Source: an uncultured Prevotellaceae bacterium
Lineage (GTDB): Bacteria > Bacteroidota > Bacteroidia > Bacteroidales > Bacteroidaceae
Direction of reading: 5' to 3'
DNA length: 18,312 bases
NCBI GenBank assembly: GCA_937891085.1
Contig: CALAEY010000006.1
Coordinates: forward strand, 1-18,312
The position numbers were made by a program, and so were the translations under genes. Under the pieces are notes generated by a model that did not search any database, had not been told where the DNA came from, and saw only the letters and a program-made list of their open reading frames with translations. Positions 7,363 through 14,755 of this stretch are shown one piece after another (the stretch's first letter is position 1; each line of letters begins with the position of its first letter).

Positions 7363-7583
7363 AACTGTTAGGATTTCTCATCACCATTCTCATAGCGGGC
7401 ATCCTCTTCGGATTTGGCTCCATGATTCGTTTCTTCAAAAGCATCCTCGGCTTTGATACGAAGCCTCAACAGCGCAAAAAGGAAAACGAGCAACTCTCAC
7501 GCAACAAGGAGGACCTCAGCAGCAAGAGGCCTAAAATCTTCTCAAAAGACGAAGGGGAATATACCGATTACGAGGAAGTCTGA
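7359..7583 (+). CDS. small DUF4834-like membrane protein
   Basis: A 74-residue protein whose ATG overlaps the pssA stop (ATGA at 7359-7362). One N-terminal hydrophobic helix (LLGFLITILIAGILFGFG, residues 3-20) precedes a basic segment (RFFKSILGF, then KPQQRKK) and a charged, disordered tail ending EGEYTDYEEV. This architecture matches the Bacteroidota DUF4834 family as I remember it. Function is unknown. The pssA coupling suggests a membrane or lipid link, which is inference. The frame also runs back to 7263, but that extension lies inside pssA and is rejected. Confidence 0.8.
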   Translation: MKLLGFLITILIAGILFGFGSMIRFFKSILGFDTKPQQRKKENEQLSRNKEDLSSKRPKIFSKDEGEYTDYEEV

Positions 7584-7647
7584 AAATCTCCACCGCTATG
7601 AATATTTATGCCCACAACTGTGAACATTTTTGCTCACAGCGATGAGC
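7582..7647. repeat. three imperfect 22-bp tandem units
   Basis: Units at 7582-7603, 7604-7625 and 7626-7647. By eye the last two agree at 16 of 22 positions and the first two at about 12 of 22. Each unit centres on a (T/C)CCAC or TCACA...TGA core, which gives nested small palindromes such as CACAACTGTG at 7613-7622. The array lies between the DUF4834-type gene and tadA, convergent genes. Confidence 0.45.
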
Positions 7648-7657
7648 ATCGTGAGCA

Positions 7658-7680
7658 CCAACGAAAGCATCGTGGTTTTT
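7658..7680 (+). terminator. probable terminator of the psd-pssA operon
   Basis: A short stem CC-A-ACGA / TCGT-GG (7658-7675, A bulged, loop AAGCA) runs straight into TTTTT at 7676-7680. The last T is shared with the tadA stop codon on the other strand. The hairpin just before it (GCTCA...TGAGC, 7632-7655) may assist. Confidence 0.5.
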
Positions 7681-8111
7681 CAGCGCTTTTTTTGGAAGAA
7701 ATCCCTCATCAATTGCACGCACTCTTCTGCCATCACACCACTGGTAACTTGTGTCTTTGGATGCAAAGCCTGTGGCGCGAAGACGGTATAGCCACGCTTT
7801 TCATCGCTGGCACCATAAACCAAGCGTCCCATCTGCGACCATGCTATGGCTCCCGCGCACATCACACAAGGCTCCACCGTGACATAGAGCGTGCAGTCGT
7901 TCAGGTACTTACCTCCCAAGGTAGAGGCAGCCGCCGTGATGGCTTGCATTTCCGCATGCGCCGTCACATCAGTAAGGGTTTCCGTAAGGTTGTGCGCACG
8001 TGCAATGATCTGATCCCTGCACACTATCACGGCACCGATGGGAATCTCATCTTCGGCCTCCGCCTTGCGGGCTTCTGCCAATGCCTGCTTCATGTAGTAA
8101 TTGTCGTCCAT
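7680..8111 (-). CDS. tadA: tRNA adenosine(34) deaminase
   Basis: A 143-residue zinc deaminase that converts A34 to inosine in tRNA-Arg(ACG). The zinc site is complete: HAE with H52 and catalytic E54, and PCVMC with C82 and C85. IPIGAVIV and the aromatic tail MRDFFQKKR are also family features. The frame is open up to 8222, but the added 37 residues lack family character and the ATG at 8111 gives the normal length and N-terminus. It is convergent with the psd operon and divergent from yraN. A near-consensus -7 (GATTTTTG, 8154-8147, minus strand) lies upstream. Confidence 0.93.
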   Translation of the reverse strand: MDDNYYMKQALAEARKAEAEDEIPIGAVIVCRDQIIARAHNLTETLTDVTAHAEMQAITAAASTLGGKYLNDCTLYVTVEPCVMCAGAIAWSQMGRLVYGASDEKRGYTVFAPQALHPKTQVTSGVMAEECVQLMRDFFQKKR

Positions 8112-8208
8112 AAGCGTGTAATTCTGTTTTTCGTGCCCTAAAATTACAAAAATCTTCCTTATTAGGAAAGAAAAGCGTAATTTTACAGCGAAAAAGTAAC
8201 GCATCTGT

Positions 8209-8568
8209 ATGGCAGCACACAATGTCTTAGGAAAAGCTGGAGAGGACGCAGCCGTGAAATACCTGGAAAGGCACGACTACCTCATCAGGCATCGCAACTG
8301 GCGAAAGGGCCATTTGGAACTGGACATCGTGGCTGCGAAAGACAATATGCTCGTCATCGTGGAAGTGAAGACACGAAGCAACACAGAGGTGCAGGAACCT
8401 TATGAGGCTGTTGACGGACTTAAAAAGCACCATATCATCCGTGCCACGGATGCCTACATCAAGGAGTACTCCCTGGATTGTGCCTTGCGCTTCGACATCA
8501 TCACCGTGGTGGGCAATGCCGACCATTTCCAGATAGAGCACATCAAGGATGCGTTTTACCTTATATAA
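8209..8568 (+). CDS. YraN family (UPF0102) putative nuclease
   Basis: A 119-residue protein of the UPF0102/YraN family, which has a Holliday-junction-resolvase/restriction-endonuclease-like fold. Visible family motifs are GKAGEDAAVKYL near the N-terminus, LELDIVA (acidic residue of the nuclease core) and VIVEVKTR (the E-x-K motif), followed by AVDGLKKHHIIRATDAYI. The biochemical role is not settled for the family. It is the first gene of a tight plus-strand cluster, with birA 16 nt downstream. The promoter is unclear; TAATTTTA at 8179-8186 is a weak -7 candidate. Confidence 0.92.
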   Translation: MAAHNVLGKAGEDAAVKYLERHDYLIRHRNWRKGHLELDIVAAKDNMLVIVEVKTRSNTEVQEPYEAVDGLKKHHIIRATDAYIKEYSLDCALRFDIITVVGNADHFQIEHIKDAFYLI

Positions 8569-8584
8569 TATAGGAGTAAGAAAA

Positions 8585-9358
8585 ATGAAACCAGATCCCG
8601 CCATATTTCCCTTCCGCCTCATCTGCATGGATGAGACCGACTCTACGAACAATTACCTCACGGCTCTCTGCGACAGCGATGAGATGGTGCCAGAGCTATG
8701 CACCGTCGTGGCCGATTTCCAATCGGCAGGAAAGGGACAGCGGGGGAATAGTTGGGAAAGCGAGAAAGGCAGGAATCTGCTCTTCAGCTTCGTGATGTAT
8801 CCCGATTTTGTGAAAGCCCGCGAGCAGTTTATTCTTTCCGAAATCATCTCCCTCAGCGTGAAGGAGGCCTTGGATTGCCGCATCTCCGATGTGAGCGTGA
8901 AGTGGCCAAACGACATCTATTGGCAGGATAAGAAAATCTGTGGCATGCTCATCGAGAATGTGCTGAATGCCGAAGGAGGCGTGGCGCGTTGCATTGCAGG
9001 CATCGGTCTGAATATCAACCAACAAGCCTTCCTCAGTGATGCGCCTAATCCTGTTTCACTCTCTCAGATTACAGAGCAGGAAGAAGACCTGCATGCCGTG
9101 CTGACGGACGTGCTGCTTTTCGTGTCTCGTTACTACAAGCACCTGAAGCATGACTCTGAGGCTTTCACGCAATACCTGACGGAGAAGTACAACCAGAGTC
9201 TCTATCGACGTGAAGGGGTGTATCCTTTCCGTGATGCGCAAGGGCTTTTCCATGCGAGTATCTTGCGCGTGGAACCCGACGGAAGACTGCATCTGCTGGA
9301 TACCGAAGGAAAGGAGCGCAGCTATCTCTTCAAGGAAGTACAATTCATCATCCCATGA
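8585..9358 (+). CDS. birA: biotin--[acetyl-CoA-carboxylase] ligase, monofunctional
   Basis: A 257-residue enzyme that activates biotin as biotinyl-AMP and transfers it to the biotin carboxyl carrier protein. Motifs: DETDSTNNY (16-24), the biotinyl-AMP loop GKGQRGNSW (49-57), KWPNDI (106-111) and KICGMLIEN soon after. There is no N-terminal helix-turn-helix, so it should not be a repressor. The frame starts at 8549 inside yraN, but ATG at 8585, preceded by TAGGAGTAAG, gives the normal start and is one of the few places with a purine-rich leader. The stop overlaps the next gene (ATGA at 9355-9358). Confidence 0.94.
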   Translation: MKPDPAIFPFRLICMDETDSTNNYLTALCDSDEMVPELCTVVADFQSAGKGQRGNSWESEKGRNLLFSFVMYPDFVKAREQFILSEIISLSVKEALDCRISDVSVKWPNDIYWQDKKICGMLIENVLNAEGGVARCIAGIGLNINQQAFLSDAPNPVSLSQITEQEEDLHAVLTDVLLFVSRYYKHLKHDSEAFTQYLTEKYNQSLYRREGVYPFRDAQGLFHASILRVEPDGRLHLLDTEGKERSYLFKEVQFIIP

Positions 9359-10665
9359 AGCTCCGAGACCAGCAAATACTGAATCTGGCGCTGCCTTCCA
9401 TCCTCTCCAACATCACTGTGCCGCTCTTAGGACTGGTAGATGTGGCGATCGTGGGACACATGGGGAGTGCCAACTACATCGGGGCCATTGCTGTGGGAGG
9501 CATGGCGTTCAACATCATCTACTGGATCTTCGCCTTCCTGCGCATGGGTACCAGCGGCCTCACGTCCCAAGCATTGGGAAGAAGGGACATGCCCGAAGTG
9601 ATGCACATCTTGCTTCGTTCCATCAGCATCGGAATTGGCATCGCCTTCCTACTCTTAGTACTGCAGTATCCGATGCGCGAACTTATCTATCGCATTATCA
9701 GTCCTGAAGCTGAGGTCTACCAACTGGCTGTCACCTATTATAATATATGCATCTGGGGGGCACCCGCCATGCTGACACTCAACAGCCTTACGGGATGGTT
9801 TATCGGCATGCAGAACACCCGCGCACCGATGGTGGTGGCCATCGCCCAGAATATTATCAACATCATCGCCAGTGTGACACTGGTCTTTGGCCTTGGCATG
9901 AAAGTGGAAGGTGTGGCATTAGGAACAGTTACGGCACAGTATGCTGGCCTCTTCATCGGAATAGGGTTCTGGCTGCGCTACTACCTACGCCTGAGGAAGT
10001 TCGTCATGCCACATGCCATCTGGAAGCGTGAGGAAGTGGTGCGCTTCTTCAACGTCAATAAGCACATCTTCCTCCGCACATTCTGCTTAGTGGCCGTGAT
10101 GCTCTATTTTACTTCTGCAGGGGCGCGTCAAGGAGAGTTGATTTTGGCTGCCAATACCATCTTGATGGAACTCTATCTGCTGGTTTCTTATGTGATGGAT
10201 GGCTTCGCCTTTGCTGGTGAAGCCTTAGGCGGTCGCTTCATCGGAGCCCAGAATCGCACGGCCTTCGATGAGATGCTTCGAAGGTTGGTTTTCTGGAGCC
10301 TGCTGGTTTCGCTGCTCTTCACGGTGGTTTACTTTTTCTTTGGACATGGCATCCTAACTCTGTTGACCAACGAACAGGAAGTCATCACTACGGCGCAGAC
10401 TTACTTATATGGTGCTGCCTTTGTGGCCATCACGGGAGCTGCGGCCTTCATTCTCGACGGTATTTTCATCGGCGCCACCGCCACAAGAGATATGCTGCTC
10501 TCCGTATTCCTCTCCACCCTGCTGTTCTTCCTACTCTATTTCCTGCTAAGGGATACCCTGGGCAATCACGGTTTGTGGTTAGCCTACAATGCCTACTTAG
10601 CTTTCCGAGGGGTGGTGCTATACGTACGACTGCCACATCTGAAGTCACAAGCATTCAAGGTATAA
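9355..10665 (+). CDS. MATE family efflux transporter (DinF-like)
   Basis: A 436-residue polytopic membrane protein with about 12 hydrophobic helices in two halves. The N-terminus LRDQQILNLALPSILSNIT, LVDVAIVGHMG and the segment AVGGMAFNIIYWIFAFLRMG fit the DinF branch of MATE antiporters, which export cationic or organic compounds using H+ or Na+. The second half shows DGFAFAGEALGGRFIGA. The start overlaps birA by 4 nt (ATGA), so translation is coupled and it is last in the yraN-birA cluster. The substrate cannot be predicted. Confidence 0.93.
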   Translation: MKLRDQQILNLALPSILSNITVPLLGLVDVAIVGHMGSANYIGAIAVGGMAFNIIYWIFAFLRMGTSGLTSQALGRRDMPEVMHILLRSISIGIGIAFLLLVLQYPMRELIYRIISPEAEVYQLAVTYYNICIWGAPAMLTLNSLTGWFIGMQNTRAPMVVAIAQNIINIIASVTLVFGLGMKVEGVALGTVTAQYAGLFIGIGFWLRYYLRLRKFVMPHAIWKREEVVRFFNVNKHIFLRTFCLVAVMLYFTSAGARQGELILAANTILMELYLLVSYVMDGFAFAGEALGGRFIGAQNRTAFDEMLRRLVFWSLLVSLLFTVVYFFFGHGILTLLTNEQEVITTAQTYLYGAAFVAITGAAAFILDGIFIGATATRDMLLSVFLSTLLFFLLYFLLRDTLGNHGLWLAYNAYLAFRGVVLYVRLPHLKSQAFKV

Positions 10666-10699
10666 AAAAGACGGTTGCAAGGCGAACCCCACAACCGTC
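10661..10699 (-). terminator. terminator of the fumarase gene
   Basis: Perfect 8-bp stem GACGGTTG (10670-10677) / CAACCGTC (10692-10699) with a 14-nt loop. On the minus strand it is followed directly by TTTTTT (10668-10663), so it terminates fumarase transcripts about 20 nt after the stop. The MATE gene ends at 10665 within the T-tract; on the plus strand no T-run follows. Confidence 0.85.
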
Positions 10700-10719
10700 A
10701 TTAATATCATCAGATGATC

Positions 10720-12369
10720 TTACTTGCACTTAGGACACCAAGGCTTCAGTTGCTTAAAGAAGTCGTTGCCCTTATCATCTACCAAGATAAATGCAGGGAA
10801 GTCCTCTACATCAATCTTCCAAATGGCCTCCATACCCAGTTCTGGATATTCCACACATTCAATGCTCTTGATGCTGCTCTGTGAAAGAACGGCAGCTACA
10901 CCGCCGATGGTACCCAGATAGAAACCACCATGCTTCTTGCAGGCCTCTGTCACTACATCCGTACGGTTACCCTTGGCAATCATCACCAAAGAACCGCCGT
11001 GATCCTGGAACTCATCCACGTATGGATCCATACGGTTGGCAGTCGTTGGGCCCATAGAACCACAAGGATAGCCTTCTGGGGTCTTGGCAGGACCAGCATA
11101 GAGGATAGGATGATCCTTGAAGTATGCAGGCAGGTCCTCACCAGCATCCAGACGTGCTTTCAGCTTAGCATGAGCAATGTCACGTGCCACGATGATGGTA
11201 CCCTTCAGGTTCACACGGGTGCTTACAGGATACTTAGAAAGCTCACCACGCACGAAGTCGATACCCTTGTTGAGGTCGATCTCCACGCCCTTGGCACCCT
11301 CACCAGGCTTACGCATCTCTTCAGGAATCAGTTCTGTAGGATTCTCATCCATCTTCTCCAACCAAACACCATCCTCATTGATGACAGCCTTGATGTTACG
11401 ATCTGCTGAGCAAGACACGCCCATACCAATCGGACAAGAAGCGCCATGACGAGGCAGACGGATCACGCGGATATCATGTGCCAGATACTTACCGCCAAAC
11501 TGTGCGCCAAGACCAATCTTATAAGCCTCTTCGAGCAACTTGTTCTCCAAGTCAACATCACGGAAGGCACGGCCAGTCTCATCGCCTGTTGTAAGCAGGT
11601 TGTCATAATACTTGATGGAAGCCAACTTCACAGTGAGCAGGTTCTTCTCTGCGCTGGTGCCACCGATAACGAACGCGATGTGATAAGGCGGGCATGCAGC
11701 AGTACCCAGGCTCTTCATCTTCTCTACGAGGAATGGGAGCAGCGTACCCTCATTCTGGATGGTAGCCTTGGTCATGGGGTAGAAGTAGGTCTTATTGGCA
11801 GAGCCTCCACCCTTAGCCACCATGATGAAACGATACTCAGCACCTTCCACAGCCTCAATGTCGATCTGAGCAGGGAGGTTGCAGCGTGTATTCACTTCAT
11901 CATACATATTCAATGGGGCATTCTGAGAATAGCGCAGATTGTCGTTCACATAAGTATTGTATACACCACGTGACAGCGCCTCCTCATCCTCGAAGCCTGT
12001 CCAGACTTGCTGACCCTTCTCTCCGTGAATGATGGCCGTACCCGTATCTTGGCAGAAAGGAAGCACGCCCTTCACAGAAGCCTCTGCATTGCGAAGGAAT
12101 TGGAGAGCCACATACTTATCATTCTCAGAAGCCTCAGGATCCTTCAGAATCTTTGCCACTTGCTCGTTGTGCGCACGGCGCAGCATGAACTCACAGTCGT
12201 GGAATGCCTGTTGTGCAAGCAGTGTCAGAGCCTCTTTGCTGACCTTGAGAACCTTGTGTCCCTCAAACTCGCCTACGCTTACGCCTTCTTTCGTAAGCAG
12301 GCGGTATTCTGTAGTATCCTTACCCAGTTGGAACATGGGAGCATACTTAAAATCAGGTGTTTTAGCCAT
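10720..12369 (-). CDS. class I fumarate hydratase (Fe-S)
   Basis: A 549-residue two-domain enzyme that interconverts fumarate and malate, homologous to E. coli FumA/FumB. The three cysteines that hold the [4Fe-4S] cluster are present: C106 in PFCQDTGT, C226 in TAACPPYHIAFVIGG and C320 in GVSCSADRN. The C-terminal domain has GPTTANRMD and KKHGGFYLGTIGG. Length is normal. The frame extends to 12462, but that part is intergenic repeat sequence. ATG at 12369 matches the family N-terminus and lies about 34 nt after the predicted transcript start. It would serve the TCA cycle or reductive fumarate metabolism of an anaerobe; the enzyme is oxygen-sensitive. Confidence 0.97.
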   Translation of the reverse strand: MAKTPDFKYAPMFQLGKDTTEYRLLTKEGVSVGEFEGHKVLKVSKEALTLLAQQAFHDCEFMLRRAHNEQVAKILKDPEASENDKYVALQFLRNAEASVKGVLPFCQDTGTAIIHGEKGQQVWTGFEDEEALSRGVYNTYVNDNLRYSQNAPLNMYDEVNTRCNLPAQIDIEAVEGAEYRFIMVAKGGGSANKTYFYPMTKATIQNEGTLLPFLVEKMKSLGTAACPPYHIAFVIGGTSAEKNLLTVKLASIKYYDNLLTTGDETGRAFRDVDLENKLLEEAYKIGLGAQFGGKYLAHDIRVIRLPRHGASCPIGMGVSCSADRNIKAVINEDGVWLEKMDENPTELIPEEMRKPGEGAKGVEIDLNKGIDFVRGELSKYPVSTRVNLKGTIIVARDIAHAKLKARLDAGEDLPAYFKDHPILYAGPAKTPEGYPCGSMGPTTANRMDPYVDEFQDHGGSLVMIAKGNRTDVVTEACKKHGGFYLGTIGGVAAVLSQSSIKSIECVEYPELGMEAIWKIDVEDFPAFILVDDKGNDFFKQLKPWCPKCK

Positions 12370-12409
12370 AATTACATTAGTATTTAAAGTTAATATTGTC
12401 TTCTTCCGA

Positions 12410-12440
12410 CAAAGATAGTATTTATAATTGAGAATTGAAA
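12410..12440 (-). promoter_or_regulatory. promoter of the fumarase gene
   Basis: On the minus strand TATCTTTG (12417-12410) is an exact TAnnTTTG box. TTTC at 12440-12437, 19 bases upstream, is a one-mismatch -33. Fumarase therefore has its own promoter within the repeat-rich spacer after hflX. Confidence 0.6.
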
Positions 12441-12478
12441 GTGGAAAATTGAGAATTCTCAATCCTCAATCCTTAATT
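12421..12478. repeat. 7-bp-period palindromic spacer
   Basis: The minus strand reads as related heptamers (GGATTGA, GGATTGA, GAATTCT, CAATTTT, CAATTCT, CAATTAT) that change orientation at a perfect 16-bp palindrome ATTGAGAATTCTCAAT (12448-12463). The repeat continues into the last codons of hflX. It may form a cruciform or an RNA hairpin just at the hflX stop. Confidence 0.55.
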
Positions 12479-13727
12479 CCTCGTCGTATTTTTGGAACAA
12501 GAAGTCGTTGTATGGATATTTCTGCACATGCAACTCCTTCACACGTTCGTAAAGCACGTCACGAAAAGCATCTATCCCCGTCTTCTCACGGGCAGAGATA
12601 AACATGCAGTTGTCCTCCATCTTAGCCATCCAAGTGCGCATCAGCTCTTCGAGCGTCCAGTTGGCACGGGTGCGCGGTGTGAGGTCATCTTCATCCTTCT
12701 TCACATAGGTATAGGCATCTATCTTATTGAATAGCAGCATCGTAGGCTTGCCTCCTGCCCCTATCTCTGCCAATGTTTTGTTTACCACTTCTATCTGTTC
12801 CTCGAAATCAGGATGGGAGATATCCACTACATGCACCAGCAAGTCGGCCTCACGCACCTCATCAAGGGTACTCTTGAAGGAATCTATAAGGTCAGTAGGC
12901 AATTTACGTATAAACCCCACTGTATCGCTCAACAAGAAAGGCAGATTCTCGATGATGACCTTACGCACCGTGGTGTCGAGCGTGGCAAAAAGCTTGTTCT
13001 CAGCAAAAACCTCGCTCTTGGCCATCAGGTTCATCAAGGTGGATTTTCCCACATTGGTATAACCCACCAAGGCAACGCGAATCAAGCGCCCACGATTCTT
13101 GCGCTGCGTGCTCTTCTGCTTGTCTATCTCTGCCAGGCGTTCCTTCAACAAGGACATACGACTGAGGATGATACGGCGGTCCATCTCCAACTGTGTCTCA
13201 CCAGGACCACGCAGACCCACCATACCTTTACCGCCACCGGCACCAGAACCACCGCCCTGGCGTTCCAAGTGTGTCCAGAGCCGCTGCAGACGCGGCAGCA
13301 TATACTTGTATTGCGCCAATTCTACCTGCGTCTTCGCATTGGCGGTTTGAGCACGCATGGCGAAGATGTCCAGAATCAATGAAGTACGGTCGAGTATTTT
13401 GATTTTCAGTTCCTGCTCAATATTACGGATCTGCTTGGCAGAAAGTTCGTCATCGAAGATGGCCATACCCACCTCACGGTCTTCATCTGCTTCTGCCTGA
13501 ATATAGTTCTTGATTTCATCCAGCTTACCTTTACCTATATACGTTACTTGATGGGCTTGGTCGAGCTTTTGCGTAAAACGCTTTACGACAACGGCTCCAG
13601 CAGTTTCAGCAAGGAAAGCCAACTCGTCCAAATATTCATTGGTTTTCCGCTCATCTTGCTTTTTGGTAGTCAAGCCCACCAAAATAGCAGTTTCCGACTT
13701 AACTTCAGAAATGACAAATTCTTTCAT
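12459..13727 (-). CDS. hflX: ribosome-associated GTPase HflX
   Basis: A 422-residue GTPase that binds the 50S ribosomal subunit and splits or rescues stalled ribosomes. The N-terminal HflX domain has FTQKLDQAHQVTYIGKGKLDEI. A linker carries the Gly-rich loop GGGSGAGGGKG and RGPGETQLEMDRR, diagnostic of HflX. The G domain has G1 GYTNVGKST (222-230), G3 DTVGFI and G4 NKID. Length is normal. The C-terminal EELRIED is encoded by the heptamer repeat that fills the spacer to fumarase, so those residues are probably not conserved. It lies 42 nt after the EamA gene. Confidence 0.97.
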   Translation of the reverse strand: MKEFVISEVKSETAILVGLTTKKQDERKTNEYLDELAFLAETAGAVVVKRFTQKLDQAHQVTYIGKGKLDEIKNYIQAEADEDREVGMAIFDDELSAKQIRNIEQELKIKILDRTSLILDIFAMRAQTANAKTQVELAQYKYMLPRLQRLWTHLERQGGGSGAGGGKGMVGLRGPGETQLEMDRRIILSRMSLLKERLAEIDKQKSTQRKNRGRLIRVALVGYTNVGKSTLMNLMAKSEVFAENKLFATLDTTVRKVIIENLPFLLSDTVGFIRKLPTDLIDSFKSTLDEVREADLLVHVVDISHPDFEEQIEVVNKTLAEIGAGGKPTMLLFNKIDAYTYVKKDEDDLTPRTRANWTLEELMRTWMAKMEDNCMFISAREKTGIDAFRDVLYERVKELHVQKYPYNDFLFQKYDEELRIED

Positions 13728-13744
13728 ACTTTTCTATTTGGATG

Positions 13745-13775
13745 CGAAGATAAGGAAAAACTTGCAGAATTACAA
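13745..13775 (-). promoter_or_regulatory. possible hflX promoter
   Basis: On the minus strand TTG (13775-13773), 20 bases and TATCTTCG (13752-13745) match with one mismatch in the -7. It overlaps the 3' end of the EamA gene. The evidence is weak; hflX could also be read through from upstream. Confidence 0.35.
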
Positions 13776-14708
13776 GAAAAACAGCGATGCGCCGATCACA
13801 CTGACGATAGCACCGATAACTTCCAATGTACGCACCTTCTGTTTGAAAAGCAGATGAGCTGGCCAAATGATTAAAACGGGGGTAAGCGCCATCAGCGTAG
13901 AGGCAATGCCTGCCTCTGTATAAAGCACTGCCATCAACGACAAGGAGACACCGATGAACGGTCCCGTCAGCGTAGCCCCTATAGCTGCCGTCATGCCCTT
14001 ACTGTCTTTCAGAGCAATCGGGAGGGTATAGAACTTTCTGCTAAGTCCCATCACAAGGAGGAATCCTAGGCTACCTGCCACGGCGCGGATAAAGGTAGAA
14101 GCAAAGGGCATCATGGTGGTCATCATCTCGTTTCCCATGGGGATATCTTGTTCATAGAATCCCATGCCCACCTTACTCAGTACTAGTCCTAAACCTTGCC
14201 CGATACCAGCTCCGATGCCGAAGATTACGCCTTTTATGGGGAGCTTCAGCTCTATCTTCTTATGATGCTCATCGCCGCCCTTACCTAAGACAGACATGCC
14301 GATACCCGTGATAGTGACCAGCATACCAAGCCAAGCTTTCAGCGACAGGCTTTCACCCAGCAGTACCCAACTCGACTGTGCTGCTGCCAAAGGTGCCAAG
14401 GTCATGAAGAGTTGCCCGAAACGAGAACCTATCAGTACGTAGGAATTGAACAGGCAGTAATCTCCGAAGACATACCCCACCAAGCCCGACATGATCAGCC
14501 ATAGCCAAGCCTTGCTCCCTGCGAAAAGAGGAAAAGGGGCACCTGTGGTGATCCACAAGGTTGCCCCTAACAATATCAACGATAGCGTCAGACGGATGAC
14601 ATTCAGCTGCAGAGAGCCGAGCCTCTTGCTCGCCACCTCTGCGCAAAGCGCCGTAATGGTCCACGAAAACGCTACGACCAGCGAAAGGATTTCACCAAAA
14701 TACTGCAT
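13770..14708 (-). CDS. EamA family (DMT superfamily) transporter
   Basis: A 312-residue protein with about ten hydrophobic helices in two EamA repeats. The first half begins ILSLVVAFSWTITALCAEV and includes GYVFGDYCLFNSYVLIG and the end motif LLGESLSLKAWLGMLVTITGIG. The second half has GAGIGQGLGLVLSKVG and ends LEVIGAIVSVIGASLFFL. A short charged loop (GKGGDEHHKK) separates the halves. It is a metabolite or drug exporter of unknown substrate. The ATG sits in a small palindrome, CTGCA-AA-TGCAG. The 47-nt gap upstream is filled largely by the heptamer array at 14715-14749, with no TAnnTTTG box, so it is probably transcribed from upstream. Confidence 0.92.
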   Translation of the reverse strand: MQYFGEILSLVVAFSWTITALCAEVASKRLGSLQLNVIRLTLSLILLGATLWITTGAPFPLFAGSKAWLWLIMSGLVGYVFGDYCLFNSYVLIGSRFGQLFMTLAPLAAAQSSWVLLGESLSLKAWLGMLVTITGIGMSVLGKGGDEHHKKIELKLPIKGVIFGIGAGIGQGLGLVLSKVGMGFYEQDIPMGNEMMTTMMPFASTFIRAVAGSLGFLLVMGLSRKFYTLPIALKDSKGMTAAIGATLTGPFIGVSLSLMAVLYTEAGIASTLMALTPVLIIWPAHLLFKQKVRTLEVIGAIVSVIGASLFFL

Positions 14709-14714
14709 TTGCAG

Positions 14715-14749
14715 TCTTAACTCTTAACCCTAAACTCTAAACTCTAAAC
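14715..14749. repeat. five 7-bp tandem units
   Basis: TCTTAAC, TCTTAAC, CCTAAAC, TCTAAAC, TCTAAAC in direct succession fill most of the 47-nt gap between the lipoprotein and EamA genes. Confidence 0.8.
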
Positions 14750-14755
14750 CAAACA

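Noticed and set aside
7608..8141. 177-codon plus-strand frame (MPTTVNIFAHSDEH...)
   Set aside because: Antisense to tadA, which has a complete zinc site; its start lies in the 22-bp repeats.
8112..8222. N-terminal extension of tadA by 37 residues
   Set aside because: The added sequence has no deaminase character and would overlap the yraN start and the divergent intergenic region.
12370..12462. N-terminal extension of fumarase (31 residues)
   Set aside because: It is encoded by the heptamer spacer and by the promoter; the family N-terminus starts at 12369.
14704..14715. CTGCAAATGCAG palindrome around the EamA start codon
   Set aside because: The 5-bp stem has a 2-nt gap, too tight for a stable hairpin and likely by chance.
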